From: Mariluticola halotolerans
GTDB taxonomy: Bacteria; Pseudomonadota; Alphaproteobacteria; Rhizobiales; Devosiaceae
DNA: 64,000 nucleotides
Assembly: GCF_021611515.1 (NCBI RefSeq)
Contig: NZ_CP090960.1
Span: forward strand, 3,082,001-3,146,000
Reading direction: 5' to 3'
A program made the translations under genes and the position numbers. Below the pieces are notes generated by a model. That model was not told the DNA's origin and searched no databases. It worked only from the letters and a program-made list of their open reading frames with translations. Of the stretch, positions 15,078 through 23,505 are shown one piece after another. Each line of letters starts with the position of its first letter. Position 1 is the first letter of the stretch.

Positions 15078-15992
15078 ATGTCCGATCCGCTTGCTGAAAT
15101 CATCGCCATGCTGAAACCGCGGGCACCGTTCTCCAAGCTTGTCCAGGCGTCGGGCAGGTGGCAGGTAAACCGGATTGAGGTGGAGAAGGTCTTTTACAGC
15201 ATGATCCTCAAGGGATCGGCGCGTCTTGAGGTTGCGGAGAAGTCGCCGGTGATCTTCGGGGCCGGTGATTTTGTGCTGGTGCCTGCGGCTTTCAATTTTT
15301 CCCTGTCGAGCCTTGAGCCTCCCCGCCCGACGGATGAACAAACAGCTCCTGTCATCAATGCGGATGGTGTGGCCCATCTGGGACCGTCCGATCGCCCCAT
15401 CGAGATGCAGGCATTGGTGGGCTATTGTGAGCTGGGGTCTCCGGATGCAGCGCTTTTGGTGTCACTATTGCCCGATATCATTGCGGTGCGGGGCGAGGAC
15501 CGGCTGGGCACGCTGACAAAACTGGTGGCGAGTGAAGCGCGGGCGGAGCGGCCGGCGCGTGAGGTGGTTCTGGAACACCTGCTACAGGTGCTTATGATTG
15601 AAGCCTTGCGATCATCATCAGAAACGACAGCAATGCCGGGCCTGTTACGGGGACTTGCAGATGAACGGATAGCTGTGGCCTTGCGCACCATGCATGCCAA
15701 GCCGGACCGCAACTGGACCATGGCGGAACTGGCGCGGGCGGCAGGGCTTTCCCGCTCGGCGTTTTTTGCCCGTTTCAGTCGGACAGTGGGGGTGCCGCCG
15801 ATGGATTATTTTCTCGCGTGGCGCATGACCATTGCCAAGGACCTGTTGCGGGGGGGCAGAAAGAGCGTCTCCGAGGTGGCCACCCAGATCGGATATGGCT
15901 CTGCCAGCGCTTTTAGTATGGCGTTTTCGCGGCTGGTCGGCCAGCCGCCGGGCCATTATGCACGGCAAATGGCGGCGGCAGATTCTGTCTGA
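15078..15992 (+). CDS. AraC family regulator with cupin sensor domain
   Basis: A 304-residue activator. Residues 1-185 form a cupin-type sensor of the AraC-binding-like kind found beside SDR genes; residues 195-300 hold two helix-turn-helix motifs, seen as WTMAELARAAGLSRSAFFARFSRTVG and SVSEVATQIGYGSASAFSMAFSRLVG (each quoted only in part by family features). The final GQPPGHYAR is the usual end of the domain. The start is the ATG at 15078 with TAGGAA upstream, not the TTG at 15060. It is divergent from the SDR at 14218-14976 and probably activates it in response to a small hydrophobic or aldehyde-like inducer, as related proteins do. The ligand is unknown. Confidence 0.92.
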   Translation: MSDPLAEIIAMLKPRAPFSKLVQASGRWQVNRIEVEKVFYSMILKGSARLEVAEKSPVIFGAGDFVLVPAAFNFSLSSLEPPRPTDEQTAPVINADGVAHLGPSDRPIEMQALVGYCELGSPDAALLVSLLPDIIAVRGEDRLGTLTKLVASEARAERPAREVVLEHLLQVLMIEALRSSSETTAMPGLLRGLADERIAVALRTMHAKPDRNWTMAELARAAGLSRSAFFARFSRTVGVPPMDYFLAWRMTIAKDLLRGGRKSVSEVATQIGYGSASAFSMAFSRLVGQPPGHYARQMAAADSV

Positions 15993-16027
15993 AATCCCTG
16001 GGGTTTTGATGCCGGTGTGGAAAGGAC

Positions 16028-16942
16028 CTAGCGCCCGTTTGCCGAGGTGGTGTTGACGTGCAGGGAATAGACGCTGGTTGTGGCGGTGATGAACATCATG
16101 TTGTTGCGGGCACCGCCAAATGTGAGGTTTGAGACCGTTTCGGGCACAAGGATTTTGCCCAGCAGTTTGCCCTCTGGCGAAAAGCAGTGAACGCCATCTT
16201 CCGCCGATGTCCAGACATTGCCATGGGTGTCGACACGCATGCCATCGGGAAGGCCGGGATCGATTTTGGCGAAATCACGTTCATTGGCCAGTGTGCCATC
16301 GTCTGCAACGTCAAATACCTGGATGACGCGGGGTGTTTGCGCGTTGTGGCTGGCACCAGACTCGGCCACATATAGCCGGGATTCGTCAGGCGAAAATGCA
16401 AGACCATTCGGTTGTGTGAAACCGGCTGCAACACTGGTGATTTCGCCTGTGTCTGGCTGAAGGCGGAACACGTTGCGGGCGGGCTGATCAGGGGTGGTTT
16501 TATAGCCTTCGTAATCGCTGAGAATGCCGTAAGTGGGGTCGGTGAACCAGATTGTTCCATCCGATTTTACAACCACGTCATTTGGCGAGTTGAGCGGCTT
16601 GCCGGCGAAAGCGCTGGCCAACGTGGTTATTGTTCCATCATGTTCGGTGCGGGTGAGAGAGCGGGTGCCATGCTGACAGGAAAGCAACCGGCCCTCGGGG
16701 TCCCTTGTGTGTCCGTTCGCGTAGTGGGACTGATCGCGAAAAACCGAGACCGACCCGTCGGGCAACCAGCGGTAGATGCGCGCAGCCGGAATGTCGGAAA
16801 ACAAAAGGCAGTTATGGGCGGGAAACCAGACGGGGCCTTCGGTCCAGAAATGATTGCGCGATAGTTGCCGCAGTTTCACATTGGAGAGAACGAGGCCGAG
16901 AAATGCCTCATCGATAATCTCGTATTGGTCGAATGCGCTCAC
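16028..16942 (-). CDS. SMP-30/gluconolactonase family lactonase
   Basis: A 304-residue six-bladed beta-propeller hydrolase that opens sugar lactones with a divalent metal. The expected metal ligands are visible: Glu in FWTEGPVWFP, Asn in PLNSPNDVVVKSDG, Asn in TQPNGLAFSPDES and Asp in GLPDGMRVD. The start is a GTG that overlaps the TGA of the permease gene, so it is the last gene of the sugar ABC operon. Its place there implies that the imported sugar is oxidised to a lactone and then hydrolysed. No signal peptide, so it acts in the cytoplasm. No sugar dehydrogenase lies in this operon; the SDR at 14218 is a possible partner. Confidence 0.93.
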   Translation of the reverse strand: MSAFDQYEIIDEAFLGLVLSNVKLRQLSRNHFWTEGPVWFPAHNCLLFSDIPAARIYRWLPDGSVSVFRDQSHYANGHTRDPEGRLLSCQHGTRSLTRTEHDGTITTLASAFAGKPLNSPNDVVVKSDGTIWFTDPTYGILSDYEGYKTTPDQPARNVFRLQPDTGEITSVAAGFTQPNGLAFSPDESRLYVAESGASHNAQTPRVIQVFDVADDGTLANERDFAKIDPGLPDGMRVDTHGNVWTSAEDGVHCFSPEGKLLGKILVPETVSNLTFGGARNNMMFITATTSVYSLHVNTTSANGR

Positions 16943-17928
16943 GCCGCATATCCTTTTTTGCTGGCCAGAACGACAACGGCAACGATGATAATGCCGGTTG
17001 AAATCAACCGAACGCCGGCACCAAGCCCATAGGAATTGAGCATCGACACGATCAGGAACATGAACATCGATGCGCCCCAGATACCGGGCACATTGGAGTT
17101 GCCCCCCGCAATGGACGATCCACCGATAACCACCACGGCGATGGACATCAGCATGTACTCGGCGCCCATATTGAGATTGGCACCGCCCGAAAAGCTCGCG
17201 AGCAGAAAGCCGGCGATGGCGGCGAGAATTGCGGACGATGCGTAGACACCAAGGCGGACCGCGTTGACCGGTACGCTGCTGAGACGTGCGGCACGCATGT
17301 TCTGGCCTATTGCGGAAATCCAGCGGCCTGCGATGGCGCGTTCAAGCACAAACCAGGCAATAATCGCTAGAATGATGGCGGCTATGGCAACGTTGGGAAT
17401 GCCGAGAAAGCCGGAGGTGCTGAAATCGGCCAGGAGCTCGGGCGGTTTGATGCGCAAGCCGCGGTTCGACCAGATAGCCAGAGACTGGAACAGGAAGGAG
17501 GAGGACAGCGTGGCAATGATCGGCGGGATGCGCAAAAGCAAAATCAGGATGAAATTGAACAGGCCGCAGGCAAGCCCGACGCCCAGTGCGATCAGAATTC
17601 CGGGCACAACGAGCGCGTTGTTGGTTTCCATGAATTTAAGCGCGAGCGTTGCGGCGAGAGTCATGGTTGCGGGGATGGACAGATCAATATTGCCCGGGCC
17701 GAGCGTGACAACAAACATCTGACCGATACCAACGATTGCAGCGAAGGAGGCAAAGGTGAGGGCGGCATAGAGCAGGGAGGCCGCACCGGCACCGCCGGAA
17801 ATCAGTGTGGTGGCGACGAAAGCGCAGGCGGCAGCCAGATAACCCCATATCCAGGGTTTGGAGATGATTGTCCTGAGCGCGGATTGAATTGCATTCGGCT
17901 TTTGTGCCGCTGTCTGTTCTGGGGTCAT
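16939..17928 (-). CDS. Ribose-type sugar ABC permease (second copy)
   Basis: A 329-residue inner-membrane permease of the RbsC/BPD_transp_2 family with about nine hydrophobic segments. Typical stretches are GIGQMFVVTLGPGNIDLSIP near residue 85 and GAEYMLMSIAVVVIGGSSIAGGNSN in the C-terminal half. It overlaps the preceding permease and the following lactonase genes by four bases each. Two different permeases, rather than one used twice, imply a heterodimeric channel as in autoinducer-2 or xylitol-type importers. The substrate is a monosaccharide or polyol. Confidence 0.94.
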   Translation of the reverse strand: MTPEQTAAQKPNAIQSALRTIISKPWIWGYLAAACAFVATTLISGGAGAASLLYAALTFASFAAIVGIGQMFVVTLGPGNIDLSIPATMTLAATLALKFMETNNALVVPGILIALGVGLACGLFNFILILLLRIPPIIATLSSSFLFQSLAIWSNRGLRIKPPELLADFSTSGFLGIPNVAIAAIILAIIAWFVLERAIAGRWISAIGQNMRAARLSSVPVNAVRLGVYASSAILAAIAGFLLASFSGGANLNMGAEYMLMSIAVVVIGGSSIAGGNSNVPGIWGASMFMFLIVSMLNSYGLGAGVRLISTGIIIVAVVVLASKKGYAA

Positions 17929-18851
17929 GATAACACCCTTTTGCGCGTGAAGAGGAGGCGCACAGCCAAAACGAGGATGAGGATTGCGCCCTGGGCGCCA
18001 ATCTGCCAGTCCGGCGACAGGCGCAGGAATGACAGGAAGCTGGCGGCGAGGGTGAGGGTTAGTGCCCCGATTACCGCGCCGACGGGTGACACCTTGCCGC
18101 CGGTGAATTCACCGCCGCCGAGAATAACGCCTGCAATCGAGAGCAGCGTGTAGCGCAAGGCGATATTAGCGTCGGCCGCCGTGGTCAGGCCCACAAGGGT
18201 CATGCCGGCCAGAACGCCGAACAGGCCGGCAAGGCCATAGGCGGTTGCCTTGAGCCTGACCACTGACCAGCCGGCGCGCTCCATCGCCCGTTCATTGCCG
18301 CCGACGCCACGCAGCAATACGCCGAGCGCCGAGCGCTTGATCAGCAGATGTGTTACCAGCCCGATCAGCAGGGCGGCGATAATGGCCATGGGCAGGAAAG
18401 GCGGCTTGATGGTCATCAGGTCTCTTATCCATCCCGGGGCGGCACCGCCGGGGGAGGGCAGCAAGAGCACTGCAAGGCCGCCCCAGACAAATGACATGCC
18501 AAGGGTCACAACGATTGCAGGCAGGCCGCGCAGATGAATGATGGTGCCCATGGCCGCATAGGCGAGCACGGAAATGGCAAGGATGGAATATCCGATAAGG
18601 GGAGTGTCATTGACCAGTGTGGCGGTGACACAGGCGCAGAAGCTGACAAAGGTGCCGATCGACAAATCGATATCATTGACCATGATGATCATCATCTGGG
18701 CAATGGTGGCCAGCGCCACGGGAATGGCCAGATTGAACAGAAGGTTCAACCCGAAATAGCTCATGGCGCGCGGTTGCAGGTAGAAGACGGCCGCAAGCAG
18801 CACGGCGAGCGAGAGAACGGGTAAAAGTATGCGCAAATGTTCGCGGTTCAT
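17925..18851 (-). CDS. Ribose-type sugar ABC permease (first copy)
   Basis: A 308-residue RbsC-type membrane protein. Family sequence includes AQMMIIMVNDIDLSIGTFVSF near residue 55 and YTLLSIAGVILGGGEFTGGKVS in the second half. The ATG at 18851 overlaps the ATPase stop. With the second permease downstream it should make a heterodimeric channel energised by the double-domain ATPase. The protein is slightly shorter than its partner. Its basic N terminus (MNREHLRILLP) leads directly into the first membrane segment. Confidence 0.94.
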   Translation of the reverse strand: MNREHLRILLPVLSLAVLLAAVFYLQPRAMSYFGLNLLFNLAIPVALATIAQMMIIMVNDIDLSIGTFVSFCACVTATLVNDTPLIGYSILAISVLAYAAMGTIIHLRGLPAIVVTLGMSFVWGGLAVLLLPSPGGAAPGWIRDLMTIKPPFLPMAIIAALLIGLVTHLLIKRSALGVLLRGVGGNERAMERAGWSVVRLKATAYGLAGLFGVLAGMTLVGLTTAADANIALRYTLLSIAGVILGGGEFTGGKVSPVGAVIGALTLTLAASFLSFLRLSPDWQIGAQGAILILVLAVRLLFTRKRVLS

Positions 18852-20335
18852 TGCGTTGCTTCCTGCATTTCAAAAGAGGCGCGCAGAATATTCTCCTCGG
18901 TGATGGCGTCGCCGCTCAACTCAGCGGATATCATCCCGTCACGGAATACGAACACACGGTCGCATTCATGCACTTCGTCTGTTTCGGTGGAGTACCAGAG
19001 GAACGTTCGCCCGTTCTGCGCTTCGTCGCGGATCATTTTGTAGACTTCGCGCTTGGTGCCCACATCGACGCCGCGCATGGGGTCATCCATGACGATAATC
19101 GGAGCACTCGAGGCCAGAGCCTTGGCAAAGAGTACTTTTTGCTGATTGCCACCGGACAGGGAGAGGATGGGATTTGTCAGATCATCACTTTTGATCTGGA
19201 TCTTTTCCTTCCAGTCCCTGGCGATGCGGCGCTCCCGGGCAAAGTCGATCAGCCCGTTTTTGCCAAATTCGGCAAGGGTTGCGAGGCTAAGATTCTTCAT
19301 AATCGACCAAAGTGGCATGACGCCATCCCGGGCCCGGTCCCCGGCAACAAAGGCAACAGCGGGGTGTTTCGCGCCGCGCCATTCCGAGGTTTTTTGCAGA
19401 TAGAATTCGGCAAGAGCTTCCGCCTGGCCATGTCCGGCCAGCCCTGCAAGCCCGATGATTTCGCCCTTTCGTGCGGCAAGCCCACTTGGCAGCCTGACGA
19501 TTTCTTCGCCGAACACATGTTCGCCGTTGGCGGCACGGGTTGTCTGGCTGGCAGGCACGACGTGGCCCATGGCCCCCACGAGCAGATCCCGGGTGAATTC
19601 GCCTGCCGGACGGTTTTCCACGATGCGGCCGTCTTTCATGACGACGATGCGGGTTGCGACCTCGAATATCTCACCAAGCATGTGGGTGATGAAAATGACG
19701 GCGCCGCCCTCGGCGCAGAATTTCTTGATGTGGGTCAGCAATTGATGGGCGATGGAGGCGTCGAGTGAGGAGGTCGGCTCGTCGAGAATGACGAGGTTCG
19801 CCTCAGCTTCGCGATCTGAAAACGCAATGGCGATTTCTACCATTTGCCGTTCTGCAATCGACAGGTCTCCGACAATGGTACGTGCATCGATGCCGTGATT
19901 GGGGAAGACCATGTCAAGAGCGGCCATGACCTGGGTGGCGGCATTCTTGCGCCAGCTCCGCAGCGGCATGGTTTTGTAAGGTATGCGCAGATTTTCCAGA
20001 ACTGTGAGGTTCGGGCAGAGGGACAGTTCCTGAAAGACGCTGCGGATACCCGCAAGGCGGGCACGCGCGTCGTTTCGCAGATTTTTTTGTGTATCCATCT
20101 GATGGGCGTAGTTCACGGCGCCGCCGGTCGGTGCCAATCGTCCATTGATCACGTTGACCAATGTGGATTTTCCCGCGCCATTGTGGCCGACCAGGCCCAC
20201 GCATTCACCGGGACGTATCGTCAGCGAAGCCTCGATAAGGGCGTGAACAGGGCCAAACGATTTGCTGGCACCATCCAGAGAAACGACCGGCGCTACGAGA
20301 GCGCCGGAGGTTTTGCTTTGGTTTTGCGTTGCCAT
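18848..20335 (-). CDS. Ribose-type sugar ABC ATPase with two nucleotide-binding domains
   Basis: A 495-residue RbsA/MglA-type ATPase. Domain 1 (about residues 15-250) has Walker A GHNGAGKST, a variant signature LSIAERQMVEIA and Walker B VILDEPTSSLD. Domain 2 (260-490) has the degenerate Walker A GLAGLAGHGQAEAL usual for this group, the signature LSGGNQQKVLFAKAL and IVMDDPMRGVD. Asp replaces the catalytic Glu after Walker B in domain 2 (MDDP rather than MDEP), leaving domain 1 as the likely hydrolytic site. It begins 2 nt after the binding-protein stop, so the operon is tight from receptor to lactonase. Confidence 0.95.
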   Translation of the reverse strand: MATQNQSKTSGALVAPVVSLDGASKSFGPVHALIEASLTIRPGECVGLVGHNGAGKSTLVNVINGRLAPTGGAVNYAHQMDTQKNLRNDARARLAGIRSVFQELSLCPNLTVLENLRIPYKTMPLRSWRKNAATQVMAALDMVFPNHGIDARTIVGDLSIAERQMVEIAIAFSDREAEANLVILDEPTSSLDASIAHQLLTHIKKFCAEGGAVIFITHMLGEIFEVATRIVVMKDGRIVENRPAGEFTRDLLVGAMGHVVPASQTTRAANGEHVFGEEIVRLPSGLAARKGEIIGLAGLAGHGQAEALAEFYLQKTSEWRGAKHPAVAFVAGDRARDGVMPLWSIMKNLSLATLAEFGKNGLIDFARERRIARDWKEKIQIKSDDLTNPILSLSGGNQQKVLFAKALASSAPIIVMDDPMRGVDVGTKREVYKMIRDEAQNGRTFLWYSTETDEVHECDRVFVFRDGMISAELSGDAITEENILRASFEMQEATQ

Positions 20336-20337
20336 TT

Positions 20338-21351
20338 TTACTGGGCAGCAGCGATGACAGCTTTGGCATCGTCAAGTGAATACTCAACGTTTGCAACCGA
20401 GCCTGTCGGGGTCGTCTCAAGAGCTTCTTCCAGACCATCCTGTTCAACAACGAGGAATGGTACGGTCAATTCCTTGGGGACATCAGCGCCATCAAGAATC
20501 TGCTGTGCAACCCAGAAGGCGAGGGTGCTGACGCCGGGGGCGATTGAAAGTGACTTGGTTTCGTAACCATTGTCAGCCTTTTGCTCGGCCCACCATTGCA
20601 GCTCGTCCTGACGGTTGCCCATAACGATGGTCGGCATGTCGCGATCAGTTGCGGCAAATGCCTGAGCCGCGCCATAGCCGTCGCCGCCCTGGGTTACGAC
20701 CGCAATGATTTCAGGCAGGCTGGGCAGAATGCCGGCAACAGCCTTTTGCGAGACGTCCTGAGCCCAGTCGCCATGAACCGAACCCACGATCTTGAAGTTC
20801 GAGTTTGCGGCTTCTTCATGGATGCCAGCGCTGATTTCGTCGTCCACGAAAACACCGGCCAGGCCGCGGATTTCGAGGATGTTGCCGCCATCGGGATAGC
20901 GTCCAGCCAGATATTTGATCTGGTCACGGCCCATCTGGCGGAAATCAACTGCGATGCGCCATGCGCAAGGCTCGGTAACGATGCCGTCAAATGAGACGAC
21001 CATGATGCCCGCATCGCAGGCTTCTTTCACCGCGCCATTGATGGCGGTTGGGGATGCGGCGTTGATCACGATCGCATCATAGCCCTGCAGGATCATGTTC
21101 TGGATCTGGGCCGCCTGTTCGGTGGCCTGGTTTTCAGATGTCGTGAACGCGTCAGCTGCAGCCACAGTTTTATCGTCGACGGCCGGGCCGGTGATCTTCG
21201 CCCAGCTTTCAAGCATTGCCTGACGCCAGGAATTGCCGGCGTAGTTATTGGAAAGTGCGATACGTGCGCCCGATGTTTCTGCCATCGCTGTGCCTGACAC
21301 AGCAATTGCCAGCCCGGCGACAGTGCCGAGCAATATTGCTTTCATAGTCAT
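20338..21351 (-). CDS. Periplasmic sugar-binding protein, ribose-type
   Basis: A 337-residue secreted receptor with signal peptide MKAILLGTVAGLAIAVSGTAMA (first 20 or so residues). The mature protein opens with RIALSNNYAGNSWRQAML, and the two-lobed periplasmic-binding fold follows, with QIQNMILQGYDAIVINAASP a typical hinge-side segment for sugar receptors. It is the first gene of the operon of receptor, ATPase, two permeases and lactonase. AAGGGAGGAA precedes the ATG, and a perfect 9-bp hairpin (21365-21385) lies just before that ribosome site. It is divergent from the two-component genes, whose regulator probably drives it. Ligand unknown. Confidence 0.93.
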   Translation of the reverse strand: MTMKAILLGTVAGLAIAVSGTAMAETSGARIALSNNYAGNSWRQAMLESWAKITGPAVDDKTVAAADAFTTSENQATEQAAQIQNMILQGYDAIVINAASPTAINGAVKEACDAGIMVVSFDGIVTEPCAWRIAVDFRQMGRDQIKYLAGRYPDGGNILEIRGLAGVFVDDEISAGIHEEAANSNFKIVGSVHGDWAQDVSQKAVAGILPSLPEIIAVVTQGGDGYGAAQAFAATDRDMPTIVMGNRQDELQWWAEQKADNGYETKSLSIAPGVSTLAFWVAQQILDGADVPKELTVPFLVVEQDGLEEALETTPTGSVANVEYSLDDAKAVIAAAQ

Positions 21352-21364
21352 AATATTCCTCCCT

Positions 21365-21385
21365 TGAAGCGGATTTTCCGCTTCA
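21365..21385 (-). other. Leader hairpin just upstream of the sugar receptor gene
   Basis: TGAAGCGGA (21365-21373) and TCCGCTTCA (21377-21385) form a perfect 9-bp stem with a 3-nt loop. On the minus strand it ends directly before AAGGGAGGAATATTATG, so it would lie in the 5' untranslated leader next to the ribosome site. It may stabilise the message or control translation; it could instead be a DNA operator. Confidence 0.5.
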
Positions 21386-21469
21386 TCTCCCAGTCATCCA
21401 CCGATCAGATGGTGTGTGATTGTCAAACGTAAGTCCATCAACAGTAAAGGGTGAATCACGCATCACGTT

Positions 21470-21483
21470 TGCGGGTTCCCGCA
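21470..21483. promoter_or_regulatory. Palindrome 1 of a tandem pair, probable response-regulator site
   Basis: TGCGGG-TT-CCCGCA is a perfect 14-bp palindrome. A copy with one changed base begins 21 bp further on, which puts the two on the same face of the helix. They lie between the divergent sugar operon and the kinase gene, where binding by the adjacent LuxR-type response regulator is the simplest reading. Confidence 0.6.
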
Positions 21484-21490
21484 TGCGAGG

Positions 21491-21504
21491 TGCGGGTTTC
21501 CGCA
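21491..21504. promoter_or_regulatory. Palindrome 2 of a tandem pair, probable response-regulator site
   Basis: TGCGGGTTTCCGCA, identical to the first copy at 13 of 14 positions and also followed by TG. It is 56 bp before the kinase ATG and 140 bp from the sugar receptor ATG, so one element could serve both promoters. Confidence 0.6.
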
Positions 21505-21559
21505 TGACGGGGTTGGTCATCAAGGCTACAGTTCACGGGTCACATTTCACCGGGCCAGA

Positions 21560-22756
21560 ATGACCATGGCAGATCTCGCCTATTATCTTAGAATTTCCAA
21601 CCATCTGGCGGGCAACCTCGACATCCGCTCGGCCTTGCGCTCGGTGAAAACCGAGATCGAACAAATTTTGCCGCTGGACCATTTGGACGTTTGCCTGATC
21701 GATGAAGACCGCAAGTGGAACACCAGTTACGAGGTGGGCATGCGCACCAGCTGGAGCAGCAGGCGGTCGCATATTGATGAATCGCCGGTTCGCGACATTT
21801 TGAGCGGTGTATGTGAGACCATGATAACCGGCGATGCGACAGCTGACCCGCGTTACATATTTGAAGGTTCGGCGAGCGAACCCATTTTGCGGCACCACCT
21901 GCGCAGTCGCGTCAATGTATCGATGAAGGTGCTGGGCCGTACAATCGGTTCGCTCAATTGTTCGTCGCAAATTGCCAATATTTACGACGAGAACACAATT
22001 TTGCAGGTGAGAAATCTTGCGGATGTGCTGGCACCCTATTTTTATGCCTTGCGTGCAACGGAAAGCGCCAAGCGCGAGGCGGTTATTCGCACTGAAGTGC
22101 AGGCGCGGGAGGAAGGCTTGCGCCTTGGCGCGCTCAGCCTGACAGAGGCGCTGGAAGCCGAGCGGCAGCGCATCGGCATGGATTTGCATGACCAGACATT
22201 GGCGGATCTGACGCGGATTGCGCGCGACTTGAATGCCGCATCCAGCCGGGCGGAAATCCGTGCGCTGCAAATCCGCATGCAGGATTGCATCCAGGGGTTG
22301 CGCGAAATTATCGACACGTCCATTCCGTCATTGCTTGAGCTGTTTGGGTTTCAGCATGCGGTGCGCATGCATCTTGAGCGGGCGCTGGGCACGAAGCCGC
22401 ATATCAAGATACAGGTGTCCGACAATTCAAATGGCGCTTTTGATGCCCTGCCGGAGACGACGCGCACCGCGTTATTCCGCATCGCGCAGGAGGCGATCAA
22501 TAATGCGGTGCAACACGCTGATGCCAGCATGATTAGCGTGTTGATTGCCGATGATGCCGGTTACTGGATGGAAATCCGGGATGACGGGAATGCCAAGATA
22601 TCCCACGAGCACCCAAGAACGACTGGCGGGTTAACGCATATGCGTACGCGGGCGCGCCTGATTGCGGCGAATTTTGAGATCGCCAATGAGAACGGCACCG
22701 TCGTGCGCGTTCAATTGCCGCGTAGAAATGTCGAGATGACAGAGGCAGCCAAATGA
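21560..22756 (+). CDS. Soluble sensor histidine kinase, GAF domain plus NarX/DesK-type kinase core
   Basis: A 398-residue cytoplasmic kinase with no membrane segment. Residues 20-165 look like a GAF sensor (SVKTEIEQILPLDHLDVCLID); a helical linker at 165-205 leads to the HisKA_3 phosphoacceptor ERQRIGMDLHDQ with His near 210. The ATPase part has the N box FRIAQEAINNAVQHADA and G boxes EIRDDGNA and GGLTHMRTRA. It overlaps the response-regulator gene by four bases. The signal must be cytoplasmic, perhaps a sugar metabolite or redox state, because there is no periplasmic domain. The divergent ribose-type operon is the obvious target. The ribosome site is weak; the ATG at 21566 is an alternative start. 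Confidence 0.9.
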   Translation: MTMADLAYYLRISNHLAGNLDIRSALRSVKTEIEQILPLDHLDVCLIDEDRKWNTSYEVGMRTSWSSRRSHIDESPVRDILSGVCETMITGDATADPRYIFEGSASEPILRHHLRSRVNVSMKVLGRTIGSLNCSSQIANIYDENTILQVRNLADVLAPYFYALRATESAKREAVIRTEVQAREEGLRLGALSLTEALEAERQRIGMDLHDQTLADLTRIARDLNAASSRAEIRALQIRMQDCIQGLREIIDTSIPSLLELFGFQHAVRMHLERALGTKPHIKIQVSDNSNGAFDALPETTRTALFRIAQEAINNAVQHADASMISVLIADDAGYWMEIRDDGNAKISHEHPRTTGGLTHMRTRARLIAANFEIANENGTVVRVQLPRRNVEMTEAAK

Positions 22757-23481
22757 AAATATTGCTGGTTGAAGACGATGCGGTGCATGTGAACTATCTC
22801 AAGGAGATCGTGCATGCAGCCCTGCCGGACGCGACCGAAATTCTTGTCGCCTCTAATGGGCGCGAGGGTGAAATCAAGGCGCGTGAATTCAAGGTGCAGG
22901 CCATTGTCATGGACCTGAGAATGAAGGAGCGTAACGGAATTGAGGCGGCACGCACGATCTGGTCTGAACGGCCGGACACGCGGATATTGTTCTGGTCCAA
23001 TTATTCCGATGAAGCCTATTTGCGGGGCATCGCCAGAATCGTGCCGAAAGAGGCAGCCTATGGCTATCTGTTGAAGACGGCGAGCGAGGCGCGGATGCAA
23101 CTGGCTTTGCGCTCGGTGCTGGTTGAATCGCAGATTGTGGTGGATCGCGAGATACATCACATCCAGCAAGGCAACCGGTCGGGCGCGGCGCTTAATGAAA
23201 TGGAAGCGGCGATCCTGATGGATCTGGCGATGGGACTGCCCGACAAAACGATTGCCGTGCGGCGGCGACTATCGTTGCGCACTGTGCAGAACAGGCTGCT
23301 ATCGATTTATGAGAAGTTGAGTGTCAGCGACCTCGAGCTTGATCGTGAGGACATCCAGTTGAACAAGCGGGTGCGCGCGGTCACCAAAGCGATAACTTCT
23401 CATGTCATCAATATAGAGGGCATTGAGGCTGCCGAGAAGGAGACCAGGGTCTGGCTGGAAGCTGTTTCGCGAACTTCCTAG
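22753..23481 (+). CDS. Response regulator, receiver plus LuxR-type DNA-binding domain
   Basis: A 242-residue regulator. The receiver (1-125) has the acidic pocket LVEDDA, phosphoacceptor Asp near 54 in IVMDLRM, Ser near 82 and Lys near 108 in YLLKTAS. The C-terminal domain (about 147-193) is a GerE/LuxR helix-turn-helix with LNEMEAAILMDLAMGLPDKTIA and LSLRTVQNRLLSIYEKLSV as recognisable elements. About 45 residues follow it, longer than in most NarL proteins, with no motif I recognise. It is phosphorylated presumably by the coupled kinase and probably binds the twin palindromes at 21470-21504. The gene ends 24 bp from the convergent MaoC gene. Confidence 0.92.
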   Translation: MKILLVEDDAVHVNYLKEIVHAALPDATEILVASNGREGEIKAREFKVQAIVMDLRMKERNGIEAARTIWSERPDTRILFWSNYSDEAYLRGIARIVPKEAAYGYLLKTASEARMQLALRSVLVESQIVVDREIHHIQQGNRSGAALNEMEAAILMDLAMGLPDKTIAVRRRLSLRTVQNRLLSIYEKLSVSDLELDREDIQLNKRVRAVTKAITSHVINIEGIEAAEKETRVWLEAVSRTS

Positions 23482-23505
23482 CTATTGGGTGACGCAACGC
23501 TGTGA

